Origin: CAZPGL01 sp964586175
GTDB lineage: Bacteria; Actinomycetota; Acidimicrobiia; Acidimicrobiales; MedAcidi-G1
Direction: 5' to 3'
NCBI GenBank assembly: GCA_964586175.1
Contig: CAZPGL010000015.1
Location: 1-47,035 of the forward strand
DNA: 47,035 nt
Shown here: in pieces, positions 1 to 12,085 of the stretch
How positions within the stretch are numbered: the stretch's first letter is position 1
Layout of the letters: every line of letters starts with the position of its first letter
Made by a program: the position numbers and the translations under genes
Notes under the pieces: generated by a model
Told to the model about the DNA's origin: nothing
Databases searched by the model: none
What the model saw: the letters and a program-made list of their open reading frames with translations, nothing else

Positions 1-910
1 TCTTGTGGTCGGCGTCGACCTGGATGATCTTGGCGTCGGCGGGCCAGTAGTCCATGTCGTGCTGGGGCAGGGTGCCGAACGGGCCGAGGCGGGTGCCCAG
101 GGCCAACACCACGTCGGCGTCGCGGATGAGCTTCATCGCCGCCTTGGAGCCCTGGTAGCCGAGCGGGCCGCACCACTGCGGGTGGCTGGCCGGGAACGAG
201 TCGTTGTGCAGGTAGCTGTTGACGACCGGGCAGCCGAGGCGTTCGGCCAAAGCGATGGTCTCGGCCATGGCGTCGCCCATGACCACACCGCCGCCGGCGA
301 TCATCACCGGGAATTCGGCGTCGGCCAGCAGGTCGGCGGCCTCGTCGAGGGTGCGGTCGCCACCGGGGCCTCGGTCCAGCACCATCGGCTCGGCGATCTC
401 GGCATCGATCTCTCCGTAGAAGCGGTCCCGGGGGATGTTGAGCTGGGTGGGGCCCATTTCCGACATGGCTCGATCGAAGCAGCGGGCGGTGATCTCGGCC
501 ATGCGATGTTCGTTGACGATGTGGCCCTGGTACTTGGTGAACTCCTCGAACATCGGGAGCTGGTTGGCTTCCTGGAAGCCGCCGAGGCCGATGCCCATGG
601 TGCCGGTCTCGGGGGTGACGATGACGACCGGGCTGTGAGCCCAGAAGGCGGCGGCGATGGCCGTCACGCAGTTGGAGATGCCGGGGCCGTTCTGGCCGAT
701 GACCACACCGTGGCGGCCGCTGACCCGGGCGTACCCGTCGGCCATGTGCGCGGCGCCCTGCTCGTGGACCACGGGCACGAGGCGGATGCCAGCCGGGGTG
801 AAGATGTCCATGGCGTCCATGAACGCCGAACCCATGATGCCGAACGTCGTGGTGACGCCGTTGGCCCGCATGGTCTCGACGAACGCCTCGCTGGGGGTCA
901 TGGTGGTCAT
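1..910 (-). CDS. xsc: Sulfoacetaldehyde acetyltransferase, N-terminal part (runs off window)
   Basis: ThDP-dependent enzyme that converts sulfoacetaldehyde plus phosphate to acetyl phosphate and sulfite, the desulfonation step of taurine and isethionate catabolism. About 303 N-terminal residues are visible; the gene continues past the left edge (the family is about 580-600 aa). The translation carries the ThDP-activating Glu in HEQGAAHMADGYAR, then QNGPGISN, GGFQEANQLPMFEE, INIPRD, PLGYQGSKAAM and ALGTRLGPFGTLPQ. These follow known Xsc proteins far more closely than acetolactate synthase. The start ATG is set by an AGGAG about 6 nt upstream; a second ATG lies three codons in. It is divergent from the SRPBCC gene. 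No pta or sulfite exporter, its common partners, is in the window. The family call is secure; the true substrate is inferred. Confidence 0.9.
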   Translation of the reverse strand, partial: MTTMTPSEAFVETMRANGVTTTFGIMGSAFMDAMDIFTPAGIRLVPVVHEQGAAHMADGYARVSGRHGVVIGQNGPGISNCVTAIAAAFWAHSPVVIVTPETGTMGIGLGGFQEANQLPMFEEFTKYQGHIVNEHRMAEITARCFDRAMSEMGPTQLNIPRDRFYGEIDAEIAEPMVLDRGPGGDRTLDEAADLLADAEFPVMIAGGGVVMGDAMAETIALAERLGCPVVNSYLHNDSFPASHPQWCGPLGYQGSKAAMKLIRDADVVLALGTRLGPFGTLPQHDMDYWPADAKIIQVDADHK

Positions 911-973
911 GAAGGCTCCTGGGTGACGGGCGCAGCCTGGATGGATGCGCGTACGAGCGACTTGGCGTGAGAC

Positions 974-1000
974 TCTATAACGGTTTTGGAAGACTGTCTA
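974..1000 (-). promoter_or_regulatory. Possible xsc promoter with GntR-like half operator
   Basis: On the minus strand a TAGACA (995-1000) and a TATAGA (974-979) are spaced by 15 nt, upstream of xsc. The -35-like box lies in a TGTCTAGA sequence that resembles the TGTCTAGACA core bound by FadR-type GntR repressors. The spacing is short and only part of the palindrome is present, so this is tentative. Confidence 0.3.
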
Positions 1001-1063
1001 GAGGCATCGGTCCGTCCACGCTGGGCCGATCCCTGGCCGCTGGACCGGCCGGTCGGCAGCGAT

Positions 1064-1069
1064 CAGACT
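1064..1069 (+). promoter_or_regulatory. -10-like box, leaderless start of the SRPBCC gene
   Basis: CAGACT keeps the two strongest -10 positions (A2, T6) and ends 7 nt before the ATG. There is no Shine-Dalgarno sequence. This is the actinobacterial leaderless pattern. Confidence 0.35.
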
Positions 1070-1076
1070 CGCCAGC

Positions 1077-1481
1077 ATGTCCGAGTCCTTCACCGTGACC
1101 GCCCGCATCGACCGGCCGGTCGACGAGGTGTGGGCGGTGCTCACCGACTGGGACCGTGCCGAACGCTGGATGGACGGCATCGACGACATGCGTGCCGACG
1201 GCGACCACATCACCTACCGGGCCCGGGGCCGGGCCCGCACCTCCACGATCGTCGAACACGACCCCGGCCGGCGCGTCGTGTTGCGATCGGTGGTGGGCGG
1301 CGTCACCGCCGACTACGCCTACGAGGTGACCGACGACGGCGACGGCACGATGGCGACCCTCACCGCCCGGTGCACCACCACCGGCGGGTGGGCCGTCCTC
1401 GGACCGCTCATCCGCCGCGGCATGCGACGGGCCGACAGAGGCCAACTCGACGACCTCAAGGCCCTCATCGAGGCCGACTGA
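1077..1481 (+). CDS. SRPBCC family (polyketide cyclase/dehydrase-like) protein
   Basis: A single START/Bet v1-like domain of 134 aa, the normal length for stand-alone SRPBCC proteins. The N-terminus reads FTVTARIDRPVDEVWAVLTD, then W...ERW, the usual first strand and helix. A central antiparallel sheet follows (TSTIVEHDPGRRVVLRS), and a long C-terminal helix ends in DDLKALIEAD. Such proteins bind hydrophobic ligands in a cavity; nothing identifies the ligand here. It stands alone, divergent from xsc, and converges on the next gene. The start has no Shine-Dalgarno sequence but an upstream -10-like box fits leaderless translation. Confidence 0.8.
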   Translation: MSESFTVTARIDRPVDEVWAVLTDWDRAERWMDGIDDMRADGDHITYRARGRARTSTIVEHDPGRRVVLRSVVGGVTADYAYEVTDDGDGTMATLTARCTTTGGWAVLGPLIRRGMRRADRGQLDDLKALIEAD

Positions 1482-1519
1482 CCCGAACGGGACGTGGACC
1501 GACCCCGGACGTCCCCGCC

Positions 1520-2104
1520 TCAGCGCAGGCCGTCTGAGCCGTCGACCTCGTCGATGGTGAAGCCGCCGATGCGGTGGTCGGGGCGGGGGCCGGTGCTCAT
1601 CACCAGGGCGTACACCATCTCGTCGGGGCGGGGACCGTCACCGACGACCACCGGCACCACGTCATAGTGGCTGCGCAGGTACGAGGCGTGCAGGTACACC
1701 AGCGGGATGTCGACCTGACTGCCCACGACCCCCACCTTCTTGGACATCGGCACCATGGCCTTCGGGTTCCCGAGCGCGGCCCGCAGCCCGGCACCACCGG
1801 GCACGTGCCACACCGCAGCCAGCTCCATCTCGCCGTTCACGCCGACGATGGCCCCCTTGCCGTAGCCCTCGATCTCCCGACCCTCAACCGTCAGGGCGTC
1901 ACGCAGTTCAGCGGCCAGCCGCTCCCCCAACGGCATCAGCGACTCCATCAACGGGGCCAGGTCAGGCTCGTGCCGCCCGGCATACGGGTTGGCGAGCACG
2001 GCGGCGATCGACCCTCGCCACAGCGGCTCGGCCAGATCGGGGCCACCGGCGTGGTGGACCCGTTCGGTGGTGACCTGGATCTTGCGGATGCGAGGTTGTT
2101 CCAC
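1520..2104 (-). CDS. Amino acid synthesis family protein (PF06684)
   Basis: About 194 aa matching the small AA_synth family: RIRKIQVTTERVHHAGG at the start, AAVLANPYAG, a GYGKGAIVGVNGE turn, and the C-terminal GPRPDHRIGGFTIDEVDG. The biochemical role of the family is not established; members often sit in catabolic operons with hydantoinase-like or M24 genes, as here. I prefer the GTG start because GAGG lies 6 nt before it; an in-frame ATG four codons upstream (2116) is the alternative. It is divergent from the M24 gene across about 100 bases. Family call firm, function unknown. Confidence 0.75.
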   Translation of the reverse strand: MEQPRIRKIQVTTERVHHAGGPDLAEPLWRGSIAAVLANPYAGRHEPDLAPLMESLMPLGERLAAELRDALTVEGREIEGYGKGAIVGVNGEMELAAVWHVPGGAGLRAALGNPKAMVPMSKKVGVVGSQVDIPLVYLHASYLRSHYDVVPVVVGDGPRPDEMVYALVMSTGPRPDHRIGGFTIDEVDGSDGLR

Positions 2105-2174
2105 GGTGCACCTCATCGGATGGGTCAGGGGCCGGCCAGACCCTACGACGCCCCGGCCCTCGGCGCGTGCTGGC

Positions 2175-2180
2175 TACCTT
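2175..2180 (+). promoter_or_regulatory. -10-like box of the M24/hydantoinase operon
   Basis: TACCTT (TANNNT) lies about 30 nt before the GTG start of the M24 gene. It leaves room for a short leader that holds the GGAGG ribosome site. No convincing -35 box is visible. Confidence 0.35.
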
Positions 2181-2209
2181 GTGGGCCGAACCGACCGATG
2201 GAGGCACCG

Positions 2210-3357
2210 GTGCCCATCCACTTCCCCCCCGACGAGATGCGCGACCGCAAGCGCCGCGCCGCGGCGGCCGTCACCGATGCCGGCCTCGACGCGCTCCTCG
2301 TGTTCAAACAGGAGTCGATGTACTGGCTGACCGGCTACGACACCTTCGGCTTCTCGATGTTCCAGTGCCTGGTGTTGACCGGTGACGGGAGCACGGCCCT
2401 GCTCACCCGGGCCCCCGACCGCGGCACCGCCGAGTACACGTCGGACATCACCGACGTCCGGGTGTGGGTCGACGTCGAAGGTATGAACCCGGCCATGGAC
2501 CTGCGGGCCATGCTGGCCGACCTCGGGCTGACCGGCAGCCGGGTCGGCATCGAGCTGGACTCGTACGGCCTCAAGGCGGCCAACTGGCGACTGCTCGAAG
2601 CCGAACTGGACGGCTTCTGCGCCTGGACCGACGCCTCGACGCTGATCCAGGAGATCCGCCGCACCAAGAGTCCCCAGGAACTGGCCTACACGCGGCGGGC
2701 CGCCGAACTCGCCGACGACGCCTGGGACGAGGCGGTGCGCCTGGCCGGAGCCGGCGTGTCCGAGGCCGAGATCCTGGCCGCCATGCAGGGGGCGGTGTTC
2801 CTCGGAGGCGGCGACTACGCCGGCAACGAACTCATCATCGGCTCGGGCCCCGGCGCCCTCATGGTGCGCTACACGTCGGGTCGGCGCACCCTCGACCCAC
2901 AGGACCAGTTGACCCTCGAATGGTGCGGGGTGGAGCGCCGCTACCACGCGGCGATGATGCGCACCGTGCTGATCGGCGACCCCGACCCGGTGCACGTCGA
3001 CATGCACCGGGCCTGCCTCGAGGCCCTGCTGGCCTGCGAGGACGCGGTAGCCCCCGGACGCACCATGGGGGAGGTGTTCGCCGCCCACGCCGAGGTGCTC
3101 GACGAAGCCGGCTACCGAGACCACCGCTTGAACGCCTGCGGCTACGGCATGGGGCCCGTCTACGCCCCGGTGTGGACCGACTGGCCGATGGTCTACGAGG
3201 ACAACCCGCTGGTCTTCGGACCCGACCAGACGTACTTCCTGCACATGATCCTCCTCGATTTCGACTCGGGCCGGGCCATGACCCTCGGCCACACCGTCGC
3301 CGTCACCGACACGGGCTGCGAACGGCTCAGCCGCTCGGCGCTGGACCTGGTGGTGGC

Positions 3358-3361
<4 letters not shown>
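2210..3361 (+). CDS. M24 (creatinase/aminopeptidase P fold) protein lacking metal ligands
   Basis: 383 aa with a creatinase_N domain (about 1-145) and a pita-bread M24 domain (about 155-375). The canonical M24 metal ligands are gone: the Asp-Asp strand reads LEWCGVERRYHAAMMRT, the GHG histidine is a tyrosine (CGYGMG, Tyr312), and the Glu ligand segment reads FLHMILLD. It therefore resembles creatinase or ectoine-hydrolase-type members that hydrolyse C-N bonds without metal rather than Xaa-Pro peptidases. The GTG start is chosen for the GGAGG 5 nt upstream; an in-frame ATG at 2198 is possible. Its stop overlaps the GTG of the hydantoinase gene, so the two are probably co-translated. Substrate unknown; an N-carbamoyl or N-methyl amino acid derivative is plausible from context. 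Confidence 0.8.
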
Positions 3362-6990
<3,629 letters not shown>

Positions 6991-7012
6991 ACCGGCGCCG
7001 GCCTGCCGTGCC

Positions 7013-8242
7013 TCAGGCGCCGATGATGTTGTGCTCGGGGCCGTACGGGAAGCCGGTGATGTTCTCGGCGCCGTCCTCGCCGACGATCAGGATGTCGTGC
7101 TCGCGGTAGCCGCCGGCGCCGGGCTGGCCGTCGGGGATGGCGATCATCGGCTCCATCGACACGACCATGCCGGGCTCCAGCACCGTCTCGACGTCCTCCC
7201 GTAGCTCCACGCCGGCCTCCCGGCCGTAGTAGTGGCTGAGCACCCCGAAGCTGTGGCCGTAGCCGAACGACCGGTACTGGAGCAGGTCGTAGCCCCGGTA
7301 GATGTCGTTGAGCTCGGCGGCGATGTCGCAGCACCGCACACCGGGTTGGATCAACTCCAACCCCCGCTCGTGGACCTCGACGTTGACCTCCCAGAGCCGC
7401 AGATGCTCGTCGGAGGTGACGTGGTCGCAGAACAGGGTGCGTTCCAGCGCCGTGTAGTACCCGAAGATCATCGGGAACGTGTTGAGCGACAGGATGTCGC
7501 CCGACTCGACCAGCTTGTTGGTGACCGGGTTGTGGGCGCCGTCGGTGTTGATGCCCGACTGGAACCACGTCCAGGTGTCCATGAGCTCCACCCACGGGAA
7601 GCTGCCGGCGATCTCACGCACCATGGCGGTGGTGGTGGCCAGGGCAACCTCGTGTTCGGGGACACCGGCGGCGACGGCGTCGGCGCAGGCCGCGCCGCCC
7701 ACGTCGCACACCCGCGCTCCTTCGCGGATCAGGGCGTGCTCTTCAGCCGACTTGATGGTGCGCATCCACATGGTGGCGGCACCGACGTCGACCAGTTCGA
7801 CGCCCGGCAAGGCCGCTTCGAGGGCCCGGAACTGGTCGACGCTGAGGTGGTCGAACTCGACGCCGATCCGGCGGGCGCCACCGGTGAGACCGCGCACCGC
7901 CTCGTAGTAGTTGTCGCGCCGCCAGTCCGAGTACACGACGTTCTCGCCGTGGGTGCGGCGCCACGGCTGCCCGCCGTCGATACCGGCCGAGATGGTGGTG
8001 GCGGTGTCGGCATCGACGACCATGCCGTACTTGCGACCGAAGTAGCAGTACACCCAGCCCGAGTAGTAGCAGATGTTGTGGTACGAGGTGAGCAGGCAGG
8101 CGTCGATGTCGTTGGCGGCCATGTGGGCCCGCAGGTCGCCTTGACGGCGGTCCATCTCGGCGGCCGAGAACGGCGACCATTCCTTGTCGCCCCAGTACCA
8201 GCGGGTCACATGGACCATGTCGTCGGTGCGTGGTTCGCTCAT
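7013..8242 (-). CDS. Creatinase (creatine amidinohydrolase)
   Basis: Hydrolyses creatine to sarcosine and urea (EC 3.5.3.3); cytosolic homodimer. The 409 aa match classical creatinase almost block for block: GAHNPVTN with the catalytic His (His237), LSLNTFPMIFGYYTALERTL, QYRSFGYGHSFGVLSHYYGR, VVSMEPM (Glu364), GAGGYREHDILIVGEDGAEN and a C-terminal GPEHNII. FGRKYG (Arg70) would hold the substrate carboxylate. Length equals the family norm (about 400-411). The ATG is preceded by GGAGG at about 6 nt. It heads away from the GcvT and MttB genes on the same strand and converges with the hydantoinase. One of the most secure functional calls in the window. Confidence 0.93.
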   Translation of the reverse strand: MSEPRTDDMVHVTRWYWGDKEWSPFSAAEMDRRQGDLRAHMAANDIDACLLTSYHNICYYSGWVYCYFGRKYGMVVDADTATTISAGIDGGQPWRRTHGENVVYSDWRRDNYYEAVRGLTGGARRIGVEFDHLSVDQFRALEAALPGVELVDVGAATMWMRTIKSAEEHALIREGARVCDVGGAACADAVAAGVPEHEVALATTTAMVREIAGSFPWVELMDTWTWFQSGINTDGAHNPVTNKLVESGDILSLNTFPMIFGYYTALERTLFCDHVTSDEHLRLWEVNVEVHERGLELIQPGVRCCDIAAELNDIYRGYDLLQYRSFGYGHSFGVLSHYYGREAGVELREDVETVLEPGMVVSMEPMIAIPDGQPGAGGYREHDILIVGEDGAENITGFPYGPEHNIIGA

Positions 8243-8313
8243 GGCGGGCCTCCAGGTGTTGCGCGTCGCTTGCCGTCTGCCGGCTCGCTGGCCGGCCGAC
8301 TTCGAGTCGCTGG

Positions 8314-8319
8314 AGGTTA
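8314..8319 (-). promoter_or_regulatory. -10-like box upstream of creatinase
   Basis: TAACCT on the minus strand, about 72 nt before the creatinase ATG and inside the 128-base gap behind the GcvT-like gene. It would give creatinase its own promoter. No clear -35. Confidence 0.25.
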
Positions 8320-8370
8320 CCGGTGCCCCGTCCCGATCGGTCCGGTGAGCCGGCCCGGTGCGGCGCCTGC

Positions 8371-9474
8371 TCAGTCGGCGTGGGTTCGGGTCTTGTCGGG
8401 GTCGAAGAACGGGGTCGGTTCGACGGTCGCCGTGTAGGTGGCCCCTTCGCCCGCCACCTCGAGAGCGGTGCCGGGAACGGCGGCCGCCGGAGCCAGGTGC
8501 ACGAGGGCCAGCGACTTGCCGAGACGGTGCGACCAGCAGGGGCTGTTCACCACCCCGACCGCCTCACCGTCGAGGAGCAGCGTCTCCTCGCCGGCGACCA
8601 TGTCGTCGTGGTCGACGGCGATGCCGGCCACCACGTGCCGCTCGGCACCCTTGGCGGCCATGGCGGCCTCGAACCCGCGGTACCCGCCGGCCCGGCTGAG
8701 CGACCAGCCCAGGCCGGCCTCCCACGGAGTGTGCTCGTCGGTCATGTCGTAGCCGTAGAACAACAGGGCGGCCTCGATACGCACCTTGTCGAGGGCGGTG
8801 AACGAGGCGGCCATCACGCCCTGGTCGTCGCCATGGCCGAGGATCTGGTCCCACATGTCGACGGCGGCGTCGGTGGCCACGAAGATCTCGTAGCCCCGCT
8901 CGCCCGAGTAGCCGGTGCGCGACACGATGCACGGGTGGCCGAACACCTCGGTGTCAACGTGCTGGAAGTAGGCCAGGGCGGCCAGGTCGGCCGGGCTGTG
9001 TGCGTCGAGCAGCCCGAGGGCCGCCGGACCCTGGAGGGACAGGTCGTGGAGGTCGTCGTCCAGCTCGATGGTGGCGTCGCGGCCCTCGCCGGACTCCTGG
9101 AGCAGCTCCATGCTGGCCCCGGAGCCGTGGACGAACAGCCAGTGGTCGCCCATGTTGGCGACGATGGCGTCGTCGGCGACCGTGCCCTCCGCGGTGAGCA
9201 CCGCCCCGTAGGCCGAGCGGCCCGAACCGACGGCCGAGAGGTCGCGGGTCGCCACGTGGTCGACGACGGCTGCGGCGTCGGCGCCGCGGACCCGCACCTT
9301 CTTGAGGGGCGACATGTCGAACAAGCCGGCTGCTTCGCGGACGGCGTCGTGTTCGTCGCAGGCGTCGGTCGAGTACTCCCAGGCGGTGCCCATGCCGTTC
9401 CAGTCCTCGAGGCCGGAACCGAGGGCGGTGTGGCGCTCGGCCAGTGCCGAGGTGCGGGAGAGTTCTTCGGTCAT
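8371..9474 (-). CDS. Stand-alone GcvT/aminomethyltransferase-family protein
   Basis: 367 aa. A GCV_T fold spans about 20-270 and a GCV_T C-terminal barrel about 280-365. Family landmarks are present: AGLFDMSPLKKVRVRG, VADDAIVANMGDHWLFV (the Asp region that binds folate), DLSLQGPAA, SRTGYSGERGYEIF and LDKVRIEAAL. It is not in a gcvTHP operon. The family also includes DmdA (DMSP demethylase) and the folate domains of sarcosine and dimethylglycine dehydrogenases, so a tetrahydrofolate-dependent demethylation fits the creatinase and MttB neighbours. The ATG is chosen for AGGAG at 6 nt; an upstream in-frame GTG would lack a site. No fused oxidase or FAD domain is present. Exact substrate unknown. 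Confidence 0.8.
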   Translation of the reverse strand: MTEELSRTSALAERHTALGSGLEDWNGMGTAWEYSTDACDEHDAVREAAGLFDMSPLKKVRVRGADAAAVVDHVATRDLSAVGSGRSAYGAVLTAEGTVADDAIVANMGDHWLFVHGSGASMELLQESGEGRDATIELDDDLHDLSLQGPAALGLLDAHSPADLAALAYFQHVDTEVFGHPCIVSRTGYSGERGYEIFVATDAAVDMWDQILGHGDDQGVMAASFTALDKVRIEAALLFYGYDMTDEHTPWEAGLGWSLSRAGGYRGFEAAMAAKGAERHVVAGIAVDHDDMVAGEETLLLDGEAVGVVNSPCWSHRLGKSLALVHLAPAAAVPGTALEVAGEGATYTATVEPTPFFDPDKTRTHAD

Positions 9475-9518
9475 CGTGTGCTCCTGATTGCTTGTCGGGT
9501 CGGGGGGATCGGGTTGGG

Positions 9519-11063
9519 TCAGTACCACATGTCAGGCATGGCGTCTTTGCGTTCGGCGACGAACGCCTGCAGGTCCGTATCGACGCCAGGATCGAGGGGG
9601 GGCGTCTCGACGGTGGCCAACACCGCCTGCCACACCCCGTGGGCCCGCTGCCGCTGGTCGAGACCACCGTGTTCGTCCCACTGTTCAAACGAGTTGGTGT
9701 CGGCGAGGGGCAGCGGATGGTTGGCGGCGGCGAAGTTGGCCATGGTGTGGGCGGTGCCGAGGAAGGCCGTGCCGGGGCCGGCCTCGCGGTACGCGTCGGC
9801 GGCCAGACCGTCGTCGTCGATGGTCAGCCCGGCCAGGGTCCGGTGCAGGGCGCCGCAGCGTTCGACGTCCATGACGAACTTCTCGTACCCGATGGTGAGC
9901 CCGCCTTCCAGCCAGCCGGCGGCCTGATGGATGAAGTTGGCGCCGGCCAGCACGCCGGCGTTCATGGCGTCGGCCGATTCCTGCATGGCCTGTCCGTCGG
10001 CCACCTTGGACGCCGTGTAGTTGCCGCCGCACCGAAGCGGCAGCCCCAACCGGCGGGCCAACTGGCCGACGGCGTAGGTGGCCAACACGCTTTCGGGGGT
10101 GCCGAACGTGGGGGCACCGCTCTTGAGGTCCATGGTGGTGAGGAAGTTGCCGTACACCATGGGTGATCCGGGGCGCACGAGCTGGGACAGGGCGATGCCG
10201 ACCATGGCTTCGGCGTGGGCCTGGGCGATGAGGGCCGGCTGGGTGACGGGGCCCATGGCGCCGCCGATGATGAACGGCGAGATCACGCAACTCTGGTTGG
10301 CCCGGGCGTACGCCTTGAGGGCGCCGGTCATGACGTCGTCGAACACGAGTGGCGAGTTGACGTTGATGTTGCCCTGGATGACGCAGTGAGTCTCGAGGTG
10401 GTCGGCACCGAACACCAGTCGGGCCATGGCGATGGAGTCCTCGGCCCGTTCGGGTGCGGTGACCGACCCCATGAACGGCTTCGTCGAGTACCGCAGGTGG
10501 GCGTACACCATGTCGAGGTGCCGCTTGTTGACCGGCACGTCTACCGGTTCGCACACCGTGCCACCCGAGTGGTGCAGCCACGGGGTGGCGTACGTGAGCT
10601 TCACGAAGTTCTCGAAGTCGTCGAGGGTGGCGTAGCGGCGGCCGCCCTCCAGGTCGGTGACGAACGGTGAGCCGTAGGCCGGTGACAGCACCAGATGGTC
10701 GCCGCCGACGGTGACGGTGTGTCGAGGGTCGCGGCCGTGCATCTCGAAGGTGGCCGGGGCGCTGGCGCACAGGGCGTTGGCCAACCCGGGGTCGAAGCGC
10801 ACCCGTTCGCCGTCGACCCGGGCGCCGGCGCTGCGGAACAGCTCGATGGCCTCGTCGTCGCCGCGGACGTCGACGCCGATCTCGTCGAGGATCCAGTCGG
10901 CGTGGGCCTCCAGCCGGTCGAGGGCCGCGTCGTCGAGCAGTTCGTAGGTGGGGATGCGGCGGCGCAGACGCGTCGGCTCGGCCGCGGGCGCGCTGCTCTT
11001 CTTGGCCCGAGCGGCGTGGCCGCCGCGACGACCCACCGTGGGCGGCTCCGTTGCCATACCCAT
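9519..11063 (-). CDS. MttB-family (trimethylamine methyltransferase-like) protein without pyrrolysine
   Basis: About 514 aa, the usual length of COG5598 proteins that move a methyl group from a quaternary or tertiary amine to a corrinoid protein. The frame has no internal TAG, so it belongs to the non-pyrrolysine branch (characterised members use glycine betaine, carnitine or proline betaine). Recognisable segments are HDLVLSPAYGSPFVTDLEGG-like at about 120, HHSGGTVCEPVDVPVN, NSPLVFDDVMTGAL, SPFIIGGAMGPV and QLARRLGLPLRCGGNYT. The first ~35 residues are basic and low complexity. Two ATGs two codons apart compete as start; neither has a clear Shine-Dalgarno site. The needed corrinoid partner is not in the window. 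It is divergent from the LysR gene and 44 bases upstream of gcvT-like, probably co-transcribed. Confidence 0.85.
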   Translation of the reverse strand: MGMATEPPTVGRRGGHAARAKKSSAPAAEPTRLRRRIPTYELLDDAALDRLEAHADWILDEIGVDVRGDDEAIELFRSAGARVDGERVRFDPGLANALCASAPATFEMHGRDPRHTVTVGGDHLVLSPAYGSPFVTDLEGGRRYATLDDFENFVKLTYATPWLHHSGGTVCEPVDVPVNKRHLDMVYAHLRYSTKPFMGSVTAPERAEDSIAMARLVFGADHLETHCVIQGNINVNSPLVFDDVMTGALKAYARANQSCVISPFIIGGAMGPVTQPALIAQAHAEAMVGIALSQLVRPGSPMVYGNFLTTMDLKSGAPTFGTPESVLATYAVGQLARRLGLPLRCGGNYTASKVADGQAMQESADAMNAGVLAGANFIHQAAGWLEGGLTIGYEKFVMDVERCGALHRTLAGLTIDDDGLAADAYREAGPGTAFLGTAHTMANFAAANHPLPLADTNSFEQWDEHGGLDQRQRAHGVWQAVLATVETPPLDPGVDTDLQAFVAERKDAMPDMWY

Positions 11064-11133
11064 GGCATCAGCATCACACTATTTCCCAACGTATGACACC
11101 GGTTGTTTTGTTCATCTGCCATGCTCTCAGGTA

Positions 11134-12051
11134 ATGGTCCGTCCACTCGTCGCCCGGGTCGGCCGCCTCCAACGGCTGGCCGTGTTCGAGGCCGCAGCGC
11201 GTCTCGGCACGTTCACCGCGGCCGCCGAGGAGCTGGGCATGACCCAGCCTGCGGTCACCAAACACGTCCGGGCCCTCGAAGCCGGCCTGGGCCTGACCCT
11301 GTTCGACCGCACCGCCAACCGGGCCTCGCTCAGCGAGGCCGGCCGCCGACTCCACCGGGCGGTGGGCCAGGGGTTCACCACCGTCGAGGCCGAGCTACAC
11401 CGGCTGGCCGACGCCGACCCGGCCTTCGTGTTGGCCGCCAACCCGGGCGTCGCCCAGCGATGGCTGGTCCCCCACCTCGAGGGCCTGCGCGCCACGCTCG
11501 AGGACGTCGATCTCCGGTTGTGGCTGTTCGACCGCGACGCTGAGTTCGCCGACGGCCGGTTCGACGCGGCCATCCACGCCGGCGACGGCCACTGGCCGGG
11601 GTTCGAATCGATCCAACTGTTCCCCGAGGTGACCGTGCCGGTCGCGACGCCGGCCTGCGCCCGCCAACGCGGGTTGGACACCGACGGCCCGGCCGGCGCC
11701 CTGACCGGCGACATGTTGTTGCACCTCGACCCCACCGACCGTCCCTGGATGTCCTGGGCCGACTGGTTCACCCACCACGGTCTCGACGAGCCGGACGCCG
11801 CAGGCAGCGTCGTCTACAACAACTACGCCCTGGTGCTCCAGGAGGCCCTGGCCGGAAACGGCGTGGCCCTGGCCTGGCGGTGGCTGGTCGACGACTGGCT
11901 GGACCAGGGCATCCTGGTCACCGTGGGCCCCGACGCCGCCCACCCCACCAGTGGCTACCACCTGATCTGGCCCGAGGGGCGCGGCGGCGACGCGGTGGAG
12001 CGGCTGGCCGCCTGGTTGACGGCGATGATCGACGGCGGACCCGCCGGTTGA
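11134..12051 (+). CDS. LysR-family transcriptional regulator
   Basis: 305 aa, typical LTTR length. The winged HTH lies at about 10-68 (LQRLAVFEAAARLGTFTAAA, QPAVTKHVRALEAGLG, LFDRTANRASLSEAGRRL). The effector domain (about 92-300) is of the GcvA-like type (FDAAIHAGDGHWPG). It is divergent from mttB with a 70-base gap and also reads toward the hydroxyacid-dehydrogenase operon 35 bases downstream, so it may control either or both. Start ATG chosen by family alignment; only a weak AGG precedes it. Confidence 0.87.
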   Translation: MVRPLVARVGRLQRLAVFEAAARLGTFTAAAEELGMTQPAVTKHVRALEAGLGLTLFDRTANRASLSEAGRRLHRAVGQGFTTVEAELHRLADADPAFVLAANPGVAQRWLVPHLEGLRATLEDVDLRLWLFDRDAEFADGRFDAAIHAGDGHWPGFESIQLFPEVTVPVATPACARQRGLDTDGPAGALTGDMLLHLDPTDRPWMSWADWFTHHGLDEPDAAGSVVYNNYALVLQEALAGNGVALAWRWLVDDWLDQGILVTVGPDAAHPTSGYHLIWPEGRGGDAVERLAAWLTAMIDGGPAG

Positions 12052-12085
12052 CCGCGTTGCCACCGCAGTGGGCGATGATGAGCCG

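Noticed and set aside
5..970. Plus-strand frame over the xsc region
   Set aside because: The minus strand encodes unmistakable Xsc motifs; the plus frame is low-complexity antisense translation.
2174..3292. Long minus-strand open frame antisense to the M24 gene (372 codons), and similar long frames elsewhere such as 4939-6705 and 28797-30326
   Set aside because: They lie opposite genes with clear families, have the Gly/Val/His-rich makeup of antisense frames in high-GC DNA, and show no domain motifs.
9519..11063. Pyrrolysine-type trimethylamine methyltransferase
   Set aside because: The frame is full length with no in-frame TAG.
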